Of a stretch of DNA of 61,241 nucleotides, positions 50,558-58,028 are shown piece by piece. Under the pieces are notes generated by a model. The model searched no databases. It was not told the DNA's origin and saw only the letters and a list, made by a program, of their open reading frames with translations. How positions within the stretch are numbered: position 1 is the first letter of the stretch; each line of letters begins with the position of its first letter. Source of the DNA: a virus; IMG/VR virus record IMGVR_UViG_3300028809_000014, positions 1-61,241 of that record; one strand, 5' to 3'. The translations under genes and the position numbers were made by a program.

Positions 50558-51100
50558 TTAGATCTTGATGACCTCGAACGCAGATACGGGGGTGCCATCC
50601 TCCCAGCAAAGCCCAGGGATGGGTCGCAGTTCGTCCAGTGAGTGCCCGTGCAGGATGCCGCTATTCACTACGAGAACCTTACGCATCACCTGATTGAGCG
50701 GTGTGCTTTGGGCGGTCACGCGTTGCAGCGTGCGAATGAAGAACTCGTCGTCCGTTTGGCTGAAGCCGATGATCTTGGCGTCGGTGCTCATGTCGATGTC
50801 ATTCAAACCGAACACGACAGCACGGTCGATGATTGCCACGCGGGTACGTTCCACAGAAGGCCTCCAGAAGTCAGTAGGGTTGAAGCCGCCCCACTGGCAC
50901 AAAGCCAAGAAGTTCGGCACGTCGGGTGCAGTCTTGTTGTTGCGGATGCGGCTCAACGTCGCAGGCAGCACGCCAGTGACCGTCGAGACCTCACGCATGT
51001 TCATGTCGCGCTCGTGCGCCTTGTTGTTGAGTGCCAGCCAGAAGGCAACGCCGTCAAACGCGCCCTTGGTCATCTCGCGGTCGCTGGGTGCTCCTGGCAT
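50558..51100 (-). CDS. HTH regulator (XRE-like)
   Basis: 180 residues from ATG 51100 (TAATG overlap); ATG 51073 is an alternative. A helix-turn-helix is visible at MNMREVSTVTGVLPATLSRIRNNKTAPDVP (about 34-63). The C-terminal part is a mixed domain with AAFE-like and IPGLCWEDG segments. It may repress operon promoters or regulate host genes. It does not carry an obvious peptidase Ser/Lys pair, so a cI-type induced repressor is unlikely. Confidence 0.75.
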   Translation of the reverse strand: MPGAPSDREMTKGAFDGVAFWLALNNKAHERDMNMREVSTVTGVLPATLSRIRNNKTAPDVPNFLALCQWGGFNPTDFWRPSVERTRVAIIDRAVVFGLNDIDMSTDAKIIGFSQTDDEFFIRTLQRVTAQSTPLNQVMRKVLVVNSGILHGHSLDELRPIPGLCWEDGTPVSAFEVIKI

Positions 51101-51387
51101 TACCAGCCTCGGCGAAGAGTGATCTCACCAGCGCGCGCTTTGTTGGCGAGCTTGGTGCCTGCGGGCCAGCCGGCGCGCGGCATCTTGTGGTGGCGTTCGA
51201 TGCGATAGCCGCTCTTCGTGCGCTGACGGCGCGCAGGTCGGCCGCTGTCGGCGTAGTCCTCGTTCGACACGAAGAAACGACGGTCACCGGCCGCCGTTAG
51301 CGTGTCGATCAGTTGGCCGGTCTTTTCAGCGGCCATCGTTGCAGCAGCGCTGAATGCGGCCATGGCGGCCGAGGTAATGAGCTTCAC
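51100..51387 (-). CDS. Small basic protein
   Basis: 95 residues from a GTG overlapping the preceding gene stop. The first 25 residues are Ala/Met/Thr-rich and helical, the remainder strongly basic (RRQRTKSGYRIERHHK, then a Trp/Lys/Arg-rich end). This layout fits a nucleic-acid-binding protein. No family is recognised; it precedes the HTH regulator. Confidence 0.62.
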   Translation of the reverse strand: MKLITSAAMAAFSAAATMAAEKTGQLIDTLTAAGDRRFFVSNEDYADSGRPARRQRTKSGYRIERHHKMPRAGWPAGTKLANKARAGEITLRRGW

Positions 51388-51605
51388 TTGGTTCCTTCCG
51401 AGAGTTTGTCGATGATGCGTTCGGCCGTGTTCAGGTCGAGGATCGCAGCTTCGATCTTCTTGACCGCTGCATTGGCGGCCATGCGTGCGCTGACGGCCTG
51501 GGAGAAGTTGGTCTTGGTCTCCAGTTGCTTGGTGCGCAGGTTGACGTTCTCCCGCGCGAGGTGGGCCGCGTCACGGATGACAGCGATGTTGATGGCAGTG
51601 GTCAT
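51384..51605 (-). CDS. Small helical protein
   Basis: 73 residues, almost entirely helical with heptad-like spacing (RDAAHLARENVNLRTKQLETK and a later KKIEAAILDLNTAERIID). A coiled-coil dimer is likely. Function is unknown. Confidence 0.65.
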   Translation of the reverse strand: MTTAINIAVIRDAAHLARENVNLRTKQLETKTNFSQAVSARMAANAAVKKIEAAILDLNTAERIIDKLSEGTK

Positions 51606-51635
51606 GATGATCCGATGGTTGAAGGGATGACGAGT

Positions 51636-52184
51636 TTAATCGTCCTTGCCGATCACGGAGCGCACGTCCGAGGGCGGCGTCACGCGAGCGAAAAAGCGGT
51701 CGTTCGCGAGCACCTTGATCCGTGCGCGCAGCAGGTCCAACTCGGCATCGCTCATCAGCGCGGTCAATGCTTCGATACGCTCGAACGCGGCCATACCGGC
51801 CGTCTCGTCCATTGCTGCGTCGGTCACAGAGGCCTTGCACGTGCCCTGCTGTCGCTCGATCTTGTCCAGAATATCCAGGGCATGAGCAACCGTCGATGTG
51901 GTCTCGAAGTCCGACGTAGGCTCGGCCGCGCGACGCGCTTCCGCGTGGCCCAGGCTCTTAGTGTGATTGAAAGCCAGGAGTTGCAGCGTGAGTTGCCGCG
52001 TCATGGCGTTGATCTGGTCCGTGGTCATCTCCAAGAAGAGATCGCCGACCACTTCACCGTCGCTCTCGTTCTCGGTCAACTGGCGGTGCGTGGTCTGCAC
52101 CTGTTCGGAGAAAGCCTGGATCTTGGCAACGAGTGCGGCGCGGCCCTCGTGTTGCTTGACTGGGGTGTAGGTGTAAGTTGCCAT
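51636..52184 (-). CDS. Helical protein of unknown function
   Basis: 182 residues, helical throughout (HEGRAALVAKIQAFSEQVQTT, MTRQLTLQLLAFNHTKSLG, MSDAELDLLRARIKVLAND). No catalytic motif is seen. The end KDD is short and acidic. It is one of the early genes of the leftward operon, so it could be a host-interaction factor; this is inference. Confidence 0.66.
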   Translation of the reverse strand: MATYTYTPVKQHEGRAALVAKIQAFSEQVQTTHRQLTENESDGEVVGDLFLEMTTDQINAMTRQLTLQLLAFNHTKSLGHAEARRAAEPTSDFETTSTVAHALDILDKIERQQGTCKASVTDAAMDETAGMAAFERIEALTALMSDAELDLLRARIKVLANDRFFARVTPPSDVRSVIGKDD

Positions 52185-52186
52185 GG

Positions 52187-52513
52187 TTAGAACTCTTTCT
52201 TAGGGAAGGGACGGTGGTTGTTGGGAACGACTTTAAGGCGATAGACGTAGACCCAGGCGGGAAAGCCCATGCCTCGCATCTGCGTCAGACCACTCGCGTG
52301 ACGGGTCAACGTGCCACGCGAGTACATCTCGCCGAGATCACGACCGAGTTGCGGAATCTTGTTCGCGCCGAACGGCATGATGAAGACCTGCTTAGGCTTG
52401 CACGCTCGCTCGTATGCATCAACGAACCCTCGGTCGAGAACATCGACGCTTGCTGTAAGCGTGTTGGTGTCGATGTACTTCTCGATCCAGGCGAAACGGT
52501 CGAGGGGCTTCAC
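52187..52513 (-). CDS. Hypothetical protein
   Basis: 108 residues from a GTG that overlaps the next gene upstream (GTGA). Mixed alpha/beta with QVFIMPFGANKIPQLGRDLGEMYSRGTLTRH. It opens MKPL like its upstream neighbour but shares nothing else with it. The end PFPKKEF is basic and so does not belong to the acidic-tail set. Confidence 0.65.
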   Translation of the reverse strand: MKPLDRFAWIEKYIDTNTLTASVDVLDRGFVDAYERACKPKQVFIMPFGANKIPQLGRDLGEMYSRGTLTRHASGLTQMRGMGFPAWVYVYRLKVVPNNHRPFPKKEF

Positions 52514-52767
52514 GGCTGATCGCCTTCCTGGGGCACGGTGCCTTGCGCCGGGGCGTTGGCACGAAGCTCCTGCTTCAGGCGGCGTACCTTACGTTCCATT
52601 GCGTTGATGTGCTTGCGCAGAGCGGTGCGGGTGTCGTTGTAATCGGTCTCGGCGACGTTCACTGCGTTACCGACGCCCCACTCTTGCAACAAACCGTGGT
52701 GCCGTGCCGCTTCGTCGAACTCGGTGAACAGTCGCTCGCTGGTTGGCGTGAGGGTGAGGGGCTTCAT
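52510..52767 (-). CDS. Small helical protein
   Basis: 85 residues. TPTSERLFTEFDEAARHHGLLQEWG start and a long basic helix (about 45-68, ALRKHINAMERKVRRLKQEL) that may be a coiled coil. The last residues are Pro/Gln/Glu. It overlaps neighbours on both sides by four bases. Confidence 0.65.
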   Translation of the reverse strand: MKPLTLTPTSERLFTEFDEAARHHGLLQEWGVGNAVNVAETDYNDTRTALRKHINAMERKVRRLKQELRANAPAQGTVPQEGDQP

Positions 52768-53042
52768 AGCTTGATCTCGGGGAAGAGACGCACGAGGTCA
52801 TCGGCGTGCGGCGAACGCATCGGGTGAGCGCCATAGCGCAACGAGCGAACGGCCGACGCGATAGCTTCGCCCTGTTCGCTCGTCAACCCTGCGGCGGTAG
52901 GCACAGCCAAACGAGTCAGTAGTTCGTCGGCCGCGATGGTCGATTGGTGCGCAGCAAACTCGATGTTGTTCTTGGTTGCCTTATGACCGACGAGCATTGC
53001 GGCCATCAGTTGGGTTGCGATCTCGGCGCGTTGGTTGGTCAT
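52764..53042 (-). CDS. Small helical protein, second gene of the operon
   Basis: 92 residues from ATG 53042 with GAAAGGAACAAG upstream. Helical and Ala-rich (TQLMAAMLVGHKATKNNIEFAAHQ). No family. As one of the first genes behind the operon promoter it is probably made early in infection. Confidence 0.66.
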   Translation of the reverse strand: MTNQRAEIATQLMAAMLVGHKATKNNIEFAAHQSTIAADELLTRLAVPTAAGLTSEQGEAIASAVRSLRYGAHPMRSPHADDLVRLFPEIKL

Positions 53043-53053
53043 GCTTGTTCCTT

Positions 53054-53725
53054 TCAAAGATAGACGAACGTCGTCTTGGGGTGGGAGATCACCGTGCAGG
53101 CGATCCCTTTGTTGTCGATGTAGTGGCGCTTGACCTTGCACGACACCGTGGCCTTCTGGCCCTTTTTGATGAAGTCGGCGCGGCCCTTGTAGCGAAACTG
53201 GTTGCCACTGTCGTCGGCCATGATGAACCAGTAGGAGATCCCGCTGTCATAGTGACTGAACGAGTAGCCTTGCACCTCCATGATGTGCTCGCAGGTCAGG
53301 TCGAGCGACAGTTTGTCGCCTTCCTGGCCGACGTAAGCACTGGCCGCACGTTGCTTGTCGATCTTCTCTTGGTTGGCCTGCTTGAACTCGGCGATCCGGT
53401 TCTGCCGTGCGGCCATAGACTCGAAGCACGCCTCGACCTGCTTGGCGCTCAGCTTGCCGTACTTGTCAAACGACTCCACCATCTTCTGCACGAACGCTGG
53501 CAGCTTGTGCACGAACGCTGGCAGCTTGTGCATCGGGTGGCTCATGCGGTAGGCGCCCTCATCTTCACCCGTGTTCTCCAGCGGATAGCCATTGCCCGTC
53601 AGCACCTCGTTCAAGAACTGCTGCTTCGCCGAGGTACGGCAAAACGTCTTGCGTGCATTCCAGATGATCGCGCGCTTGGTCGCGTTCTCGTAGGCCTGCT
53701 CGTTCTCGATGTAGTGACTGGTCAT
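53054..53725 (-). CDS. Possible OB-fold protein, first gene of the long leftward operon
   Basis: 223 residues. An N-terminal helical half with a tandem KLPAFVH/KLPAFVQ duplication and then Lys/Gln helices leads to a beta-rich C-terminal half (about 140-223: SLDLTCEHIMEVQGYSFSHY, YWFIMADDSGNQFRYKG, KATVSCKVKRHYID) with the strand pattern of an OB fold. Nucleic-acid binding is plausible. It lies right behind the strong promoter at 53805. Confidence 0.68.
   Translation of the reverse strand: MTSHYIENEQAYENATKRAIIWNARKTFCRTSAKQQFLNEVLTGNGYPLENTGEDEGAYRMSHPMHKLPAFVHKLPAFVQKMVESFDKYGKLSAKQVEACFESMAARQNRIAEFKQANQEKIDKQRAASAYVGQEGDKLSLDLTCEHIMEVQGYSFSHYDSGISYWFIMADDSGNQFRYKGRADFIKKGQKATVSCKVKRHYIDNKGIACTVISHPKTTFVYL
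53487..53528 (-). repeat. 21-bp exact tandem repeat in the first operon gene
   Basis: Two identical 21-base units in register duplicate seven codons (KLPAFVH, KLPAFVQ) without breaking the frame. It looks like a recent slippage duplication; copy number may vary between isolates. Confidence 0.85.
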
Positions 53726-53804
53726 GGTTGGCGTATAGGGTGGTAAGCGTTTCTGAAGGGTGCCTCGTCCTGGGCGCGAGATCTTTTGCGTTGACGTTTA
53801 TCGA

Positions 53805-53833
53805 ATGCTAGTGATGTAGTTCAACCTTGTCAA
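53805..53833 (-). promoter_or_regulatory. Promoter of the long leftward operon
   Basis: Minus strand: perfect TTGACA (53833-53828), 17-base spacer, TAGCAT (53810-53805). The first gene starts 80 bases downstream. No other comparable promoter is seen for the following 14 kb, so this one may serve all genes down to 39322. Confidence 0.8.
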
Positions 53834-53840
53834 CAGAATT

Positions 53841-54236
53841 TCAGGTCGGGTCAATAGTGTCGTCGAGCGAGATGCACGTGACGATCACCAGCACGTAGAT
53901 CAGGCCGGCCAGGGTCTGCACGTCGGTCACCTCGACCGTGTAGCGGTTGCCCGTGCGGTTGCTGGCGCGCTGCACGAGTGGATTGGTGTTGTTGCGCAGC
54001 TTCACCCGCAGGGCAGGCAGGGTGTCCGGCAGATCCACGAGCCGCAGCCCGGGGTCAACCGCCTCGACGCGGGCGGCCGACTGGCCCAGGCCCAGGCGTT
54101 CGATCTGGCCGGTGAAGCCGTTGTTCTCGCGGACCTGGGTGGGCGCGGCACGTTGCACGTCGTCGTCCTTGTGGGTCATGGCGTCGGCGAGCAGAAGGGC
54201 TTTCTCGGTACGGCTGGCCTTGGTGGAAGTAAGCAT
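53841..54236 (-). CDS. Early leftward protein with hydrophobic C-terminus
   Basis: 131 residues from ATG 54236. The start MLTSTKASRTEKALLLADAMTH is helical, the middle has a basic/Asn-rich loop, and the end YTVEVTDVQTLAGLIYVLVIVTCISLDD has a hydrophobic stretch that is too short or mixed to be a sure membrane span. Strong promoter directly upstream and a second one just past its stop mark it as its own early unit. Function unknown. Confidence 0.68.
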   Translation of the reverse strand: MLTSTKASRTEKALLLADAMTHKDDDVQRAAPTQVRENNGFTGQIERLGLGQSAARVEAVDPGLRLVDLPDTLPALRVKLRNNTNPLVQRASNRTGNRYTVEVTDVQTLAGLIYVLVIVTCISLDDTIDPT

Positions 54237-54269
54237 GAAGTAACTCCAGGGTTGGTTGATGAAGGCTCG

Positions 54270-54299
54270 ATCATAACTGTCTATCAAATGCAGTGTCAA
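54270..54299 (-). promoter_or_regulatory. Strong promoter of the 131-residue gene
   Basis: Minus strand: TTGACA (54299-54294), 18-base spacer, TATGAT (54275-54270). An ACTG/CAGT inverted pair lies in the spacer. The gene starts 34 bases downstream. This is the best consensus match in the window. Confidence 0.82.
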
Positions 54300-54719
54300 T
54301 GTTTTTCCCGAACTCCTTTGCAAAAGTGTTTGCCGAATGACCGCCGAACGGTTTGGCTGATCGACTTGCAAAAATCTTGAGCAAAATTCCGCCGAAGTAA
54401 GCGGCCGAACTCGACAGCCGAACGAGTTGCCGGAAGGCGCCGCCAAACCGCCGACCGAAGTCAAACGCTTTTGGCCGTTTGTTCTGAAAAATGCAGAGGG
54501 AAAAACAGACAAAGTAAGCGGTGAGGGCCTGGTCCTTTCACGGTTGGATTCGTTCTAGGTGTCACCGTTCCACGTATACGCGTAGGCGTGCACGAGATTT
54601 TGCCGGATGCTCCCAAAACCATAGCACGATCGCTAGGCGTGGCGCGGTGGGCCAGCGGTTTTGGTAGGTGCTGCGCGACGCATGGCCATCGCGGCGCCCG
54701 GGGTCTAGGTGAAAACCCC
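54300..54719. other. Non-coding divergent region with GCCGAA repeats
   Basis: No gene is visible between the promoters on each side. GCCGAA occurs at 54332, 54343, 54391, 54404 and 54417, with spacings of 11, 48, 13 and 13 bases, and degenerate copies continue to about 54457. The right half (54520-54719) holds nothing I can name. The repeat group may bind a regulator of both divergent units. Confidence 0.5.
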
Positions 54720-54749
54720 TTGACACTCTCGGGAAGTGACCGTGAGAAT
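54720..54749 (+). promoter_or_regulatory. Rightward promoter PR1 with CACT-N7-AGTG operator
   Basis: TTGACA at 54720-54725, 18-base spacer, GAGAAT at 54744-54749. An inverted repeat CACT-N7-AGTG (54724-54738) starts inside the -35 box. The same layout, preceded by AACCCC, is found at 55418. First gene starts 34 bases after the -10. Confidence 0.75.
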
Positions 54750-54782
54750 CGAGGTTCGATCAATTCACCCTGAGGTTTTGCT

Positions 54783-54944
54783 ATGGCATCCCGTACCCCC
54801 ACCACGAACCAATTGCGCAAGCGCGCAGCATGGGAACAGATCGCCGGCTTTGTGCCGGTCGAATGGAAAGACAGCCGCACGGCCCGCCCGCGTGTCGCCC
54901 CTTCCCGCAATGACCGCAGCCGCACGCAAGGGGCGCAAGCATGA
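54783..54944 (+). CDS. 53-residue basic protein, first gene of the right arm
   Basis: 53 residues: MASRTPTTNQLRKRAAWEQIAG start and an Arg-rich second half (RTARPRVAP, RNDRSRTQG). GAGG lies before the ATG. The stop overlaps the next gene (ATGA), which supports it as a real gene despite its size. A nucleic-acid-binding role is possible; nothing more is visible. Confidence 0.62.
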   Translation: MASRTPTTNQLRKRAAWEQIAGFVPVEWKDSRTARPRVAPSRNDRSRTQGAQA

Positions 54945-55153
54945 GCCGCGAACGTAGCGAAGCCTGGGCCAATGAGGCCATGCGCGTGAAGTCGGCCAGT
55001 GTGCCTCGCACCTGGGCGCCCAGGGCCCGCAAGTCGGAGCCCGTATGGCTTATCTCGGGCCTCGTGGTCATCGGCGTTATCAGTACCTGCGCCCTGGTTG
55101 GGTACATCCTGGCCGGTGGCGGGCGTTCTATCCTTTCCGCACTGGGGGTTTGA
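54941..55153 (+). CDS. Small membrane protein
   Basis: 70 residues. A charged N-terminal part with Arg/Ser is followed by one membrane span (about 36-58, WLISGLVVIGVISTCALVGYIL) and a short Gly/Ser end. The gene is coupled by ATGA to the preceding one. It is an early-type membrane protein; role unknown. Confidence 0.65.
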   Translation: MSRERSEAWANEAMRVKSASVPRTWAPRARKSEPVWLISGLVVIGVISTCALVGYILAGGGRSILSALGV

Positions 55154-55155
55154 CC

Positions 55156-55407
55156 ATGGCAAAGACGAATCACATGAGTGCCCGCGCGACCCCTGAAGGT
55201 CGCGACCTTTTGCTGTATCAGTCACTGTATCGGCGTGCGCGACAGGCATCCGAAGCGCTCAAGCGGCTGTACCTGAAGCGCGACCGTCCGAGCATCGACA
55301 AGGATGCACTTTGGGAGGGTCACTACGCTTGCCGACTTGAGGCCGAAAGGTTCGTCTCCCTGGCATTGGAGACCGGGCGGATTTTGACCGTCTTTTACGA
55401 CGACTAG
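55156..55407 (+). CDS. Small helical protein
   Basis: 83 residues from ATG 55156, two bases after the previous stop. Helical and rich in Arg/Leu (LLLYQSLYRRARQASEALKRLYLKR) with an end ILTVFYDD. No family. It closes the three-gene unit behind promoter PR1; a second copy of the promoter follows at once. Confidence 0.65.
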   Translation: MAKTNHMSARATPEGRDLLLYQSLYRRARQASEALKRLYLKRDRPSIDKDALWEGHYACRLEAERFVSLALETGRILTVFYDD

Positions 55408-55417
55408 GGTAAACCCC

Positions 55418-55447
55418 TTGACACTGCCTCGCAGTGACATCGATAAT
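55418..55447 (+). promoter_or_regulatory. Rightward promoter PR2 with CACT-N7-AGTG operator
   Basis: TTGACA at 55418-55423, 18-base spacer, GATAAT at 55442-55447, with CACT-N7-AGTG at 55422-55436 in the same position as in PR1. Next gene starts 36 bases after the -10. Shared bases run from AACCCC to AGTGAC. Confidence 0.8.
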
Positions 55448-55482
55448 CCCCATACCGATTAATTACTTCACGAGGTTTCCCG

Positions 55483-56304
55483 ATGGCTTCTATCTCTCTT
55501 GGCTCCATGAAGCGCGAACTGTGCGGCGGCCAGTTCGTCATGACCCTTGCCATCGACGGCAAGGCTTTCTTTTCGTTCATCGGTTGGATGAACAATACCC
55601 GCCCGGACATGATCAGCCTCAACACCTACGGGTCGGCAGACATGTTGGAACTCGCTAAGGGTCTCGCCGGCCTGAAGATGAACCGCAGCTATCGCATTTC
55701 CCGCTTCCTGCCTACCGCGATTGAGGGCGACTTTCGCCGTCAACAGGCCACCGCCCGCGCCATGATCACGCAGCCCGTCGAAACGAAAGAAAGCTATCTT
55801 TTGAATTTGCAAGACTTCAGCGAATATCATGCCCGTCGTGCTATGGGCAACCGCAATTGCGCCATGGAGCTAATCAGCAGTGGCCGTGAAGGCTGGCACG
55901 TCGAAAAGGATATCGCTGATTACCGTGCGGTCGCGCTTAAAGAACAAATGCGCGCGGCTGACGCGTTCATGAAAATCGCAGGTGTTCGCGGCCTGTTTGA
56001 TACCCCGGGCATGGATGACGCGCACGCCGTCGAATGCGAACCCTCGCGTATCGACCCTGCGCCCGTAGCGACCCTCTTTTCTGTTCGTCGCTGCGACACA
56101 TGCGGCGCGATGCTTGACGGCACCGAAGGCGCACATGTGTGCATCGACACGTATAAGGCGAGCTACCGCGAAAAGGCGTTCAATGCTTACGGCCGTTATG
56201 CGATCTATTGCGCCCGTGCCAGCGTCACGCCCTATGCGTTCCCCGAGTGGTTCGCTGACTGCTACATGGGCCACGAATCCGACCCCGCCGCTAACTGGAA
56301 TTGA
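55483..56304 (+). CDS. Large right-arm protein with Cys motif
   Basis: 273 residues; CGAGG precedes the ATG. An N-terminal beta region (GGQFVMTLAIDGKAFFSFIGW) and helical middle lead to a Cys pair (RRCDTCGAMLDG) with a later HVCID, possibly a zinc site near 202-222. The end is aromatic. It is the first gene behind PR2, so probably made early. No family recognised. Confidence 0.68.
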   Translation: MASISLGSMKRELCGGQFVMTLAIDGKAFFSFIGWMNNTRPDMISLNTYGSADMLELAKGLAGLKMNRSYRISRFLPTAIEGDFRRQQATARAMITQPVETKESYLLNLQDFSEYHARRAMGNRNCAMELISSGREGWHVEKDIADYRAVALKEQMRAADAFMKIAGVRGLFDTPGMDDAHAVECEPSRIDPAPVATLFSVRRCDTCGAMLDGTEGAHVCIDTYKASYREKAFNAYGRYAIYCARASVTPYAFPEWFADCYMGHESDPAANWN

Positions 56305-56314
56305 AGGAAACACT

Positions 56315-56461
56315 ATGCGCCACATTCAAGCCATCATCCGCGCCGCAGCGCACGCCCTTGCCGTTGCACGTGGCCGCTTGGGCCGCCGTGCTGCCCTGCG
56401 TCACATTGATGCAGTGCTCATGCGCGAAGCCCGCGCGCAAGTCATCGCCCGTCTGTTCTAA
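56315..56461 (+). CDS. 48-residue basic helical protein
   Basis: 48 residues, almost pure helix with nine Arg and many Ala (IIRAAAHALAVARGRLGRRAAL). GAAGGAAA before the ATG and tight spacing (10 bases after the previous stop, 15 before the next gene) favour a real gene. A small nucleic-acid- or membrane-active peptide is possible. Confidence 0.55.
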   Translation: MRHIQAIIRAAAHALAVARGRLGRRAALRHIDAVLMREARAQVIARLF

Positions 56462-56476
56462 CTCCGAGGTATCACC

Positions 56477-57046
56477 ATGACCGAAAAGCACGTTACTTCC
56501 ATGCGCATCGTCAACATGCAAAGCGCCGCCTACTCTGACGGTACCGCCAGCCTCATTAATTGCACGTTTAAGACGGGTATCGATGCGGCCCGCATCCTGG
56601 GTGACGGTACGTTGCAAAACCCGCTCTGCGTCGGTCCTACGCCCGATGCCATCGATCTGACGCTGGCGCCTTCGGATGACTTTCTCAGGAATGTGCTGTG
56701 CACGGCCTGCGAGGGCGGTTCGAACTACTGGGCCGCATTCAAGTGCCTGGAAACGCATGAGGGCGAGTACGGGCCGGAATGGCAACGTGTGCGCGTGACG
56801 GACGTGGAAGAAGTAGATACGGGCAAGCATGAGGTAGGTTTCACGGAATTGCGCGAGGGCATCCGCCGCATCCTGGCTGGCGATATGACCGACAAAGCCA
56901 GCCATGCACAGATCGCCGTGCACCATCGCGCGGCCCTGTTTCAAGCGCTCATCGCAGAGCCTGGGGGCGACGCGGGCATGGTTGACGGCGACCTCGCAGA
57001 CTGCGTTATGCAATGCGCGGCCCTGGGCCGCATCGTCTACGGTTAA
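56477..57046 (+). CDS. Hypothetical right-arm protein
   Basis: 189 residues. Mixed alpha/beta; NSYWAAFKCLETHEGEYG-type centre and a helical end with TDKASHAQIAVHHRAALFQAL. Its closing part (QIAVHHRAALFQALIAEPGGDAG, DLADCVMQC) resembles short host-takeover type proteins from large phages in that it pairs a small fold with a helix, but no family assignment is made. Confidence 0.66.
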   Translation: MTEKHVTSMRIVNMQSAAYSDGTASLINCTFKTGIDAARILGDGTLQNPLCVGPTPDAIDLTLAPSDDFLRNVLCTACEGGSNYWAAFKCLETHEGEYGPEWQRVRVTDVEEVDTGKHEVGFTELREGIRRILAGDMTDKASHAQIAVHHRAALFQALIAEPGGDAGMVDGDLADCVMQCAALGRIVYG

Positions 57047-57065
57047 GCACACACAAGGACTCATC

Positions 57066-57782
57066 ATGAAAACCATTGAACAATTGCAAGCCGAGCACGA
57101 AAAGCAAATCGCGGCACTCAAGGCAGAGCGTGCCATCGCAGATAAGCTGGTCGCGGCTGGCCTGCCTGCCCCCGACTATGTTGGCGGCGCGCTGTATGGG
57201 GCCATCGGCTTGACGTATCGCAGGGTGGGCAACATGAGCGCGGCTATCGACCTCATGAGCCGCTTCCCCTCTATCGTGCCTTTCGCAGTGCTGCGCGGTA
57301 GCTTCACCATCATGGCCGTTGAAAGTGCACTGTCTGAAAAGTACAGCGAATGCAAACGCGACACTGGGCGCACCAGTGGTGACTATGCGTGTCGCCTTGA
57401 CGTGCGGCATATCGAGGACTCGCCTGCGCCCACTGCGGCGCGCCTGGAGTTTTTCACGCGCATCGACGGAACGCTTTTCAGCGTCAGCCTTGAGTTTGGC
57501 TCGGGTTACATCGACTCATGCCCTGGCCTACGCCCCAGGCGTGTCGAAACCCGTGGTTTCAGAAACCGCCTTGAATCTGTCACGTTCAATGCAAACGAGG
57601 TTGCTTACAGCATGGCCGATGGTTTTCTTAGCTACGGCTCGGGCGATATGGGGCCTATCAAGAAAAGCGCGGATCACCGTTATCTGTTCGTGAGTGATCA
57701 CGGGCAGGATGAATGCACGATCAATGAATGCTCGCATGCAGTCGCGCAACTTCGCAACCTCGCAGCACAAATCGGAGAATGA
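57066..57782 (+). CDS. Hypothetical right-arm protein with coiled-coil start
   Basis: 238 residues from ATG 57066. A coiled coil (3-30, IEQLQAEHEKQIAALKAERA) precedes a globular domain with several beta segments (FFTRIDGTLFSVSLEFGSGY) and an end helix. The gene ends ATCGGAGAATGACCATG, the junction repeated at the next gene end. Its role is unknown. Confidence 0.68.
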   Translation: MKTIEQLQAEHEKQIAALKAERAIADKLVAAGLPAPDYVGGALYGAIGLTYRRVGNMSAAIDLMSRFPSIVPFAVLRGSFTIMAVESALSEKYSECKRDTGRTSGDYACRLDVRHIEDSPAPTAARLEFFTRIDGTLFSVSLEFGSGYIDSCPGLRPRRVETRGFRNRLESVTFNANEVAYSMADGFLSYGSGDMGPIKKSADHRYLFVSDHGQDECTINECSHAVAQLRNLAAQIGE

Positions 57783-58028
57783 CCATGGCTGACATTTTCA
57801 TTCTCAAGGTGTCGTGCGACAACGATGCATTTACTGACGGTGGCCGCGATGACGAGTTGGTCCGTATCCTGCGCGAGACCGCCGACAAGATTGAGCGCCT
57901 GGGCGCATCGGGCTTCTTTGAAACGATCCACGATATCAACGGTAACGCCGTTGGATCGCACGCGGTCAAACCGCGCGACTACTTCACCAACCATCCGCTT
58001 AGCGCACTCATCGGAGAATGACCATGGC
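57769..58028 (+). repeat. Repeated gene-junction cassette
   Basis: ATCGGAGAATGACCATGGCT joins consecutive genes at about 57773 and again at about 58012, combining a ribosome site (GGAG), the stop (TGA) of one gene and the ATG of the next. GGGGAA-TGATCATG variants do the same at 58948 and 59076. Confidence 0.7.
57785..58021 (+). CDS. Small right-arm protein
   Basis: 78 residues from ATG 57785 (ATG 57779 also possible). It opens ADIFILKVSCDNDAFTDGGRDDELVRIL, has a helix and then a ETIHDINGNAVGSHAV stretch. It sits between two identical junction cassettes, so it can be seen as an exchangeable gene unit. No family. Confidence 0.65.
   Translation: MADIFILKVSCDNDAFTDGGRDDELVRILRETADKIERLGASGFFETIHDINGNAVGSHAVKPRDYFTNHPLSALIGE

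Noticed and set aside
50558-51100. Lysogeny module based on the HTH regulator
   Set aside because: No integrase, excisionase, attachment site or divergent cI/cro pair is seen, and the protein lacks an evident peptidase pair.
54461-55249. Minus-strand frame across the divergent promoter region and first right-arm genes
   Set aside because: It covers promoter PR1 and three small plus-strand genes with good ribosome sites and coupled stops; its product is Pro/Arg-rich without features.
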